NCBI GenBank assembly: GCA_022925895.1
Contig: JAKSYS010000127.1
Location: 1 to 64,000, forward strand
Direction of reading: 5' to 3'
Source of the DNA: Fragilaria crotonensis
Lineage: Eukaryota > Bacillariophyta > Fragilariophyceae > Fragilariales > Fragilariaceae
Length of the DNA: 64,000 bases
Shown here one piece after another: positions 57,500 through 64,000 of this stretch. The translations under genes and the position numbers were made by a program. The notes beneath the pieces are model-generated. The model was not told where the DNA came from and ran no database searches. It worked only from the letters and a program-made list of their open reading frames with translations. Positions within the stretch are counted from its first letter, which is position 1; each line of letters starts with the position of its first letter.

Positions 57500-59158
57500 T
57501 TCTCGCAAAATCATCCGTTTATTGGAGTGTTTTTGCTCCAAACACAGATCTCCAATTGCTGTAGCTTTTAGGGTCTCATTGCTTCCAACTCTGACATGCT
57601 CTCCATCCAAAGTAGCCTTCAAATTAAACATGTTGTTGGTGGTCTTGGCAACATGTGTAGTGGCGCCCGAATCCATCAACCAGTTCTCAAAACCATCTTC
57701 ATCATGGTCAGCAACAAACTTAGTTTTGCAGGAATTCGCCATGAAAACTTCTTCGTCCCACTTCCAATTACTTAGGCCTCGCGGGGTGTCCATACGGTAC
57801 TCAGTCGTGTCGGATTCCTTTTTCTTGTCTTTTTCGTCGTCGTTCCAGAAATCGTCTTCGTCATCGTCGTCATTGTCTTCGTGATTGCTTTCGTCATCGC
57901 TCGTTTCGCACATATCAGCCCAACTCACGGGCTTTTCGATCCTTCGGAGATCTTCTTCGAGTTCGGTGTCGTTCTTTTCAATCCCATCGTAGTATTGACC
58001 AATTAATTCTTCTTCCGGTTCCGATACGTCGAGGGCAATAATCGTCTCGGCAAATTTCTTGTACTTGCGGTCCAACTCCGTATCAGGTTTACGTTTCCTG
58101 TTATCGTTCGCGATGTCGTTGAGAATCTCCAGGGCAAGCTTGTCCAGATCGATGTCGTTTTGTACCATTGGTTCCTCCCTGTTTCTCGTTTCGTGAATAG
58201 CCATTCCGACAAACATTCCCGAGTCGTTTCCTTGAGTTTTGCAGTGTTGCGCTCGGTGCCCAACTTGGCCACATTTGTAACATTTTCCCGAAAACGAATT
58301 TTGCACTCCATTGCCATTCTTGACATTGCCTCCATTTCTCTCTTCATTGCTCTTGCAGTCTCGTGCCTTGTGCCCTTGTTTTCCACACTTGTTACACTTC
58401 CCTTTAAACTGCCGCCAGCTGTTTCGTCCGCCGGTCGTCGTGAGCGCCAAATGCTTCTGATTTCGTTCGCCTCCTTTTTCGTCTCTCTTTTCTTGAATTC
58501 GTCCCTTAAACGGCTCAATGAACATCTGATAGTGCCCTGTGATCTCCTCAACGAAGTCTTGATGGTCCATACCCTCACGCCCAATCTTGCCGTTCAACGA
58601 AGTGATGACGGCCTCGTAGCGTCGTTTTGGCAAACGTGCCAAAATTGTTGCTTGCATCTGTTCTTGGCTTCTCATGGTCCCATTTTCGCACTTACCGACC
58701 TCTCTGTTCAACCTTTCGAGCTCCAATATCCACATGTGCGGGTCCTCCATGTCATTCTTCATGTAACACTTTTCTAATTGCGTAGTCGCCTTCACAAGGT
58801 CTTTCGTCTTCTTCGAATCGTACCGACTTTTCAACGCTTTCCACATGTCGTTCGCCGTCTCTTCGGCCTCAATAATCGCAAATGCGTCGCCCTGGCATGA
58901 CATAATCAAAAAATTGCGAGCATCGTTGTTCCACTTCTGCGCTTGTTCTTCCTCTCTTGTCAACTCCACAGCCCCTGGGCTTGGCAGCTTCAACTTTTCC
59001 AGCAGGCCCCTCTCAAAGCCTTTGGACGCAGCAAACACTTCTGCCTTCTTGAAGAACTCTCGCGGTTCCATACCGCCCTTCGTCTTGTCATTTCCCCAGA
59101 AGGGAATGACCTTGATCGTCTCGAGCGGACTCGACTTCATCGTCGCTTCGCTCGCCAT
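57500..59158 (-). mobile_element. Copia element: gag and protease part
   Basis: Begins MASEATMKSSPLETIKVIPFWG near the 5' LTR. Two zinc knuckles (CNKCGKQGHKARDC and CYKCGQVGHRAQHC) lie near 58.25-58.4 kb. An acidic linker is followed by the protease signature WLMDSGATTHV near 57.67 kb. Confidence 0.88.
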
Positions 59159-59208
59159 CGTCGTCGTCGTTAGATCTTAACTCTCAAAAACAATCGTTTT
59201 ATAAAACG

Positions 59209-59711
59209 TGTTGAGAATCCCAGATATCGTGAGCGCGGTACCACAGTACTTGCTCTGGTTATGGGGTGATAACTGCAGTTGTCAGGCCTTGACAAAATCA
59301 GCAAAGTAAAAGTTATGAGTTTAGGTTCTAACTAAACTCCTCTTCCAGGTTCCCTTCTCTGTCTCTCCAGAACCTTCCTCTGTCTTCTTCCTTCCTTGTG
59401 TCTCCTTCTTGTTCTTCCCAGTTCTTTTATAGTGGACTTCTGTCCAATCTCCTACATGTTTAATGTTTTCCTCCAACTTTCCATAGTTTTCGTCCTCCGA
59501 TGGAATCTTGGTTTGTTGGACTCTTTGGAAATCCGTATCGCGATTAATTTCGAATTCTTTATCTCAGTTCAGTCGTGTGTTCAATTCCGAGTTCACGTCT
59601 GACTCGAATCTGACATTCCGTCCAAACGTCGAATCTCTCTCAGCTTCGCCAACGATAGTATTCACTGTCTCACCGGTACTGGACTTATCCAGTAGCCTAC
59701 TATCCTCGACA
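59209..59711 (-). repeat. Copia LTR (5' with respect to the element)
   Basis: 503 bp. The sequence immediately inside it is a 14-bp perfect palindrome (CGTTTTATAAAACG, 59195-59208), where a tRNA primer-binding site is expected. A standard initiator-tRNA match is not obvious. Confidence 0.93.
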
Positions 59712-59717
59712 GACGTG

Positions 59718-59984
59718 CTCGAGAGTTTCCCAGATAGAGATGTTTCAAACAAATTACTGTGACGCTGTAGTACTGGAGTATATCTTGTACTGTCCGTCGA
59801 GTCCAACCAGTGAAATCATGTGTGCGAGGCAAACGAAAAACAAGCACTTGCATTTGTCAGGCTGTCAGCCAGATGCACGCGAGTACACAATGGAGTATCC
59901 CTACATGAAGGAGGTAACGTCGGTTCGCAGTCATCCATTCCTAACTAATAGCTGGATAATGATCGTACCCACTCCAATACAACG
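59718..59984. other. Spacer between the copia element and gene C
   Basis: No gene supported. It continues the host sequence interrupted at 53668 and contains a few GTAC words. The 3' end of the gene C transcript should lie here. Confidence 0.4.
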
Positions 59985-62900
59985 TTAACTCGGCAACTGC
60001 CCATTCTGATCACATCCAATAAACACCAAATCATCGATGGATGCGGATTCACCTTGGTTCTCGCTTACATCGGCAAAGAATCGCAGAGTCATCTTTCCCT
60101 TTGGAGAAAGGTCTTTAATAGGAATTTCCATTCGCAAAGTATAGCGCACAAACGGATACATCCCATCCAAGTACGTGCGACTCCACATGATATCACCAAA
60201 CGTTGTGGTACTGGTGCCGGCATCACTCAAATTTGGATGGGTCCAACCAAAAATCCGAAGTCCACAACTTGGTTGTTCACATAAACTTTGAATTTGTCGG
60301 GACCCCAATAGATGTCATTCCCATCCCACGTTCCGTTTTGATACAAGGTAAAGCTGACTACCCCTTCCTTCCTTTGTGACGGAAAATCAAATGTCTTGGT
60401 TGGCTGCTGGCTTTTTGAAAAAGGGCCCAGAAATTTGGAGGAACCTGCAGAACTACTGACCGTCGTAAAGTTACTCCAACCGTCAACTTCGCCGTCTTCG
60501 AAATTTTCAAAGGCGTCGAGATGACAAGTACTAGAAAGTGGGGTTGGAGGTCGAGTGGGAAAAGCTGTAGGGGATGATATTGGTGCTGCTGTCGGGTTCA
60601 TAGTAGGTGAATTCGTGGTCGGAACTGCCGTTGGCATAGCTGTCGGAGCGTCTGTTGGTGAGACAGTCGACGATACAGTCGGTGCACGTGTTGGAGCATA
60701 CGTTGGAGATGCCGTCGGATTTAAAGTCGGTGCACGCGTTGGCGCTCCTGTCAAAACAGCAGTGGGAGATTGGGTCGGCGCATTTGTTGGAGCTTCGACT
60801 GGAGACACCGTTGGCGTTGCCGTCGGTATTGGAGTTGGTGAATCTGTGGGAAAAGCAGTAGGAGACTGAGTCGGTCCTCTTGTTGGAGACTCCGTAGGGC
60901 TCTTGGTTGGTGAAGCCGTTGGCGCGGCGATCGGCATTGAAGTCGGAGCTCCAGTGGGCAAAGCAGTCGGAGACTGAGTCGGTACACTCGTTGGAGCTCC
61001 AGTTGGGAGAACCGTAGGGGTCAGAGTTGCTGAAGCCGTGGGCGTGGTGGTTAGCATTGAAGTCGGAGCTCCAGTGGGCAAGGCAGTCGGAGACTGCGTC
61101 GGTACACTCGAAGGAGCTCCAGTTGGAGAAGGCGTAGGGCTTAGGGTTGGCGAAGCTGTGGGCGTGCCGGTTGGCATTGAAGTCGGAGCTGCAGTGGGAG
61201 AAGCAGTCGGAGACTCAGTCGGAACACTTGTTGGAGGTCCAGTTGGAGAAGCCGTAGGGCTTAGGGTTGGCGACGCTGTGGGCGTGGCGCTTGGCATTGA
61301 AGTCGGAGCTGCAGTGGGAGAAGCAGTCGGAGACTGAGCCGGTACACTCGTTGGAGCTCCAGTTGGAGAAGCAGTAGGGCTTAGGGTTGGCGAAGCTGTG
61401 GGCGTGCCGGTTGGCATTGAAGTCGGAGCTGCAGTGGGAGACGCAGTCGGAGACTGAGTCGGTACACTCGTTGGAGCTCTAGTTGGAGAAGCAATAGGGA
61501 TAACGGTTGGTGAAGCCGTGGGCGTGGTGGTTGGCATTGAAGTCGGAGCTGCAGTGGGAGAATCAGTCGGAGACAGAGTAGGTACACTCGTTAGAGCTCC
61601 AGTCGGAGACACCGTAGGGCTCAGAGTCGGTGAAGCTGTGGGCGTGGCGGTTGGCATTGAAGTCGGAGCTGCAGTGGGAGAATCAGTCGGAGACTGAGTC
61701 GGTACACTCGTTGGAGCTCCAGTTGGAGAAGCCGTAGGGCTTAGGGTTGGCGAAGCCGTGGGCGTGGCGGTTGGCATTGAAGTCGGAGCTGCAGTGGGAG
61801 AAGCAGTCGGAGACTCAGTCGGAACACTTGTTGGAGGTCCAGTTGGAGAAGCCGTAGGGCTTAGGGTTGGCGAGGCTGTGGGCGTGGCGCTTGGCATTGA
61901 AGTCGGAGCTGCAGTGGGAGAAGCAGTCGGAGACTGAGTCGGTACACTCGTTGGAGCTCCAGTTGGCGACGCCGTAGAGCTTAGGGTTGGCGAAGCTGTG
62001 GGCGTGGCGGTTGGCATTGAAGTCGGAGCTGCAGTGGGCAAAGCAGTCGGAGACTGAGCCGGTACACTCGTTGGAGCTCCAGTTGGAGAAGCCGTAGGGC
62101 TTAGGGTTGGCGAAGCTGTGGGCGTGGGGCTTGGCATTGAAGTCGGAGCTGCAGTGGGCACAGCAGTCGGAAACTGAGTGGGTACACTCGTAGGAGCTCC
62201 GGTTGGAGACGTCGTAGGGCTAAGAGTTGGTGAAGCCGTGGGCGTGACGGTCGGCATTAAAGTCGGAGCTGCAGTGGGAGAAGCAATTGGAGACTCAGTC
62301 GGAACACTCGTTGGAGCTCCTGTTGGAGACTCTGTTGGGCTGAGGGTTGGTGAAGCCGTAGGCGTGGCGGTCGGCATAGAAGTTGGAGCTCTACTGGGCA
62401 AAGCAGTCGGAGACTCAGTCGGTACAGTCGTTGGAGCTCCAGTTGGAGAAACCGTAGGGCCTAGGGTTAGCGAAGCTGTGGGCATGGCGGTTGGCATTGA
62501 AGTCAGAGCTGTAGTGGGAGAAGCAGTTGGAGACTCAGTCGGAACACTCGTTGGAGCTCCTGTTGGAGACTCTGTTGGGCTCAGGGTTGGTGAAGCCGTA
62601 GGCGTGGCGGTCGGCATAGAAGTCGGAGCTCTACTGGGCAAAGCAGTCGGAGACTGCGTCGGTCCACTCGTCGGAGCTTCAGTTGGAGACGCCGTAGGGC
62701 TTAGGGTTGGTGAAGCCAATGGCGCTGGGGTCGGCATAGAAGTTGGAATGCTAATGGGAGGAGCAGTCGGAGACTGAGTCGGTATACTTGTCGGAGCAAT
62801 TGTCGGCGTGGCGGTCGGCATTAAAGTTGGTGCACCAGTGGGAGAGGTAGTAGGAAACTTGGTCGGTAGATTTGTTGGGTCACCGGTGGGAGCCAGCGGC

Positions 62901-64000
62901 GCTGTTGTTGGCATTGAATTCGGAGCAACTGAAGGCGTTTCTGGAGGAGTCGCAGGCGGTGGTGAACCTAGAGGAAGGGTAGGTGCAGTTGTTGGAGTAT
63001 CCATCGGAGCGAGGGTAGCGTCCACGGTTGGTATAGTCGTCGGCGTGGCTGCCGGCACTGAAGTCGGAGGAACTATTGGCGTGTTCGTCGAGAATTCGTT
63101 TGGCGATCCGATTGTTGGAGATGTTGTCTCTTGCGTTGGTACCGGTACGCTTGTTGGCGTATCGGCCGGTGAAGCTGTGTTAACTTGCGTTGGTGCTGTT
63201 GTCGTGATCGAAAGTGGCGAAAACGTTGGACTACTTGGCGACGTCGTTGGCACAGACGCGGATGTGGGCGTGAATGGCACAGGTGATGTCGTTGCAAACG
63301 TCGGCGACTGATTCGGCACTGCAGTCGTTGGAATTCCTGACGACGACTGTGCCGGGGTACTGTTAGGTGTCGCAGTTGTTAATACTGTTGGGGCTTGGTT
63401 TGGTGCAGCATTTGGAGTAGCCGTCTCAGTCTGACCAGGGGCCGCAGTCAGAACCGCCAAAGGCGGCGGGGTAAGAGCATTTGTCGGGCTACCATTTGGC
63501 GACGCCGATTGAACCGTTCCTGTGGTCGGCGTGACAGGTGCAAGTGATGTCGGGAGTGCTGTTGTTGATTGAGTCGGGACGGTATTCGGTCCGATCGTTG
63601 GAGACGCTGCTGTGTCTTGGTTTGGAGCAGCCGTCGGTGTGGTCGCCGGCAAAGGTGCCTGTGTATTATTCGGCACTTCAGTGTTGGCGATTCCTCCGTC
63701 TACTGGCTGTTCAGTTGGCGATGAGCCAAATGTGGGTCCTCCGGTTGTTAACTCTTGCGTTGGCGCTGCGGATGGCAACACTCCAGGAACTGGAGTTTCA
63801 TTCGCATCTCCAGATGTTGGCTCTCCGGTACTGGACACTGCAGAAGGCATTTCGTTACTTGATTCTGGCTGTGTAGGCCACTCAGTATTTTGACCAGGAG
63901 ATGGAAGTGTCAATGCGGGTGCTCCAGTTGTCGGCAATTGTGTGGATCCACCGTTTGTCGGTACGCCAGATGTGGACACTACATTCGGTCCACTTGTGGT
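59985..64000 (-). CDS. Giant PTxxPT-repeat protein (gene C), 3' part, runs off window
   Basis: The minus-strand frame enters from beyond the right edge and runs to 60227, giving 1,250 residues. The first part is Thr/Ala/Pro/Asn-rich with irregular spacing. From about 62.8 kb it becomes a regular PTxxPT array of 40-residue units (SPTAAPTSMPTATPTASPTLSPTASPTGAPTSVPTQ). The C-terminal domain begins CHLDAFENFEDGEVDGWSNFTTV and includes FLGPFSKSQQPTKTF and NGTWDGN..WGPDKFKVYVNN. It resembles the gene B tail much more than that of gene A. The rest of the domain (FGWTHPNLSD...MTLRFFADV...DQNGQLPS) continues in another frame to 59985. The frame changes at the A5 run 60249-60253, where gene B has six, so one base seems lost. 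Role inferred: secreted or wall-bound glycoprotein with a heavily O-modified stalk. The start lies outside the window. Confidence 0.75.
60900..62820 (-). repeat. Coding tandem repeat of exactly 120 bp (gene C stalk)
   Basis: About fifteen units keep a strict 120-bp period (40 codons, ten PTxx steps). Neighbouring units differ at only a few positions, and longer blocks of two or more units recur, which points to repeated unequal exchange or gene conversion. Confidence 0.9.

Larger units (their letters stand above)
53669..59711 (-). mobile_element. Ty1/copia LTR retrotransposon, young insertion
   Basis: About 6.04 kb, with coding direction on the minus strand. Two 503-bp LTRs begin TG and end CA, and the insertion is flanked by GACGTG at 53663-53668 and 59712-59717. 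The polyprotein region has gag with two CCHC zinc knuckles, an aspartic protease, an integrase, reverse transcriptase and RNase H, in the copia order with integrase before reverse transcriptase. A purine-rich tract (GGAGGGAGGA) lies directly before the 3' LTR. The LTRs differ at only about three positions by eye, so insertion was recent. The copy looks nearly whole, with about two apparent interruptions. It probably belongs to the copia lineages described from diatoms (CoDi), but placement needs a tree. Confidence 0.93.

Noticed and set aside
61038-63311. Plus-strand VGxxVGxxVG frames opposite gene C
   Set aside because: Antisense image of PTxxPT repeats, with no domain and no start context.

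Overview
The window looks like nuclear DNA of a pennate diatom, possibly close to Seminavis or Fragilariopsis. This is inferred from the gene families, not from a marker gene. The clues are giant surface proteins built of PSxxPS and PTxxPT repeats, a type II membrane LRR protein with PGAVAVS-type motifs in its cytoplasmic tail, short GT-AG introns, a DIRS-like and a Ty1/copia retroelement, and GTAC-rich intergenic DNA. I saw no rRNA, tRNA, CRISPR or bacterial operon structure.

Layout. 0-7.5 kb is repeat-rich and gene-poor. It holds a degenerate 107-153 bp repeat (0.2-0.8 kb), a broken gene of unknown family (2.1-3.8 kb), a 387-bp MITE-like element (4.38-4.77 kb), and a patchwork of 130-150 bp repeats (4.9-7.5 kb). 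A 1.09-kb element with long terminal inverted repeats and a TAA target duplication sits inside that patchwork. 7.6-12.3 kb carries a DXD glycosyltransferase and the LRR membrane protein. 14.4-31.6 kb is filled by two convergent paralogous giant genes (A on +, B on -). They share a promoter, a five-nucleotide start exon (ATGCG) and two phase-2 introns. 32.2-39.1 kb is a DIRS-like tyrosine-recombinase retroelement with A1-internal-B1-A2-B2 split direct repeats. 41.4-47.6 kb is an unassigned cassette of conserved-looking genes with a transposon flavour. 48.8-52.0 kb has a secreted N/G-rich type I membrane protein and a small PSxxPS protein. 52.5-53.4 kb is a fold-back element. 53.67-59.71 kb is a young Ty1/copia element on the minus strand. 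60-64 kb is the 3' part of a third giant repeat gene (C, -), which runs off the window.

Themes. Genes A, B and C probably encode large extracellular or wall-associated proteins: a membrane-anchored head, a long Pro/Ser/Thr stalk, and a shared C-terminal WDG...GPDKFKV domain. Gene B has an A-like head and a C-like tail. Several host genes (LRR, A, B, C and others) change frame by one base, usually at a short homopolymer, which suggests either consensus errors in the assembly or recent decay. The most striking single observation is an exact 82-bp tandem duplication that begins with AGGT inside a coding region (44,025-44,188). Its geometry is that expected for a newborn spliceosomal intron.
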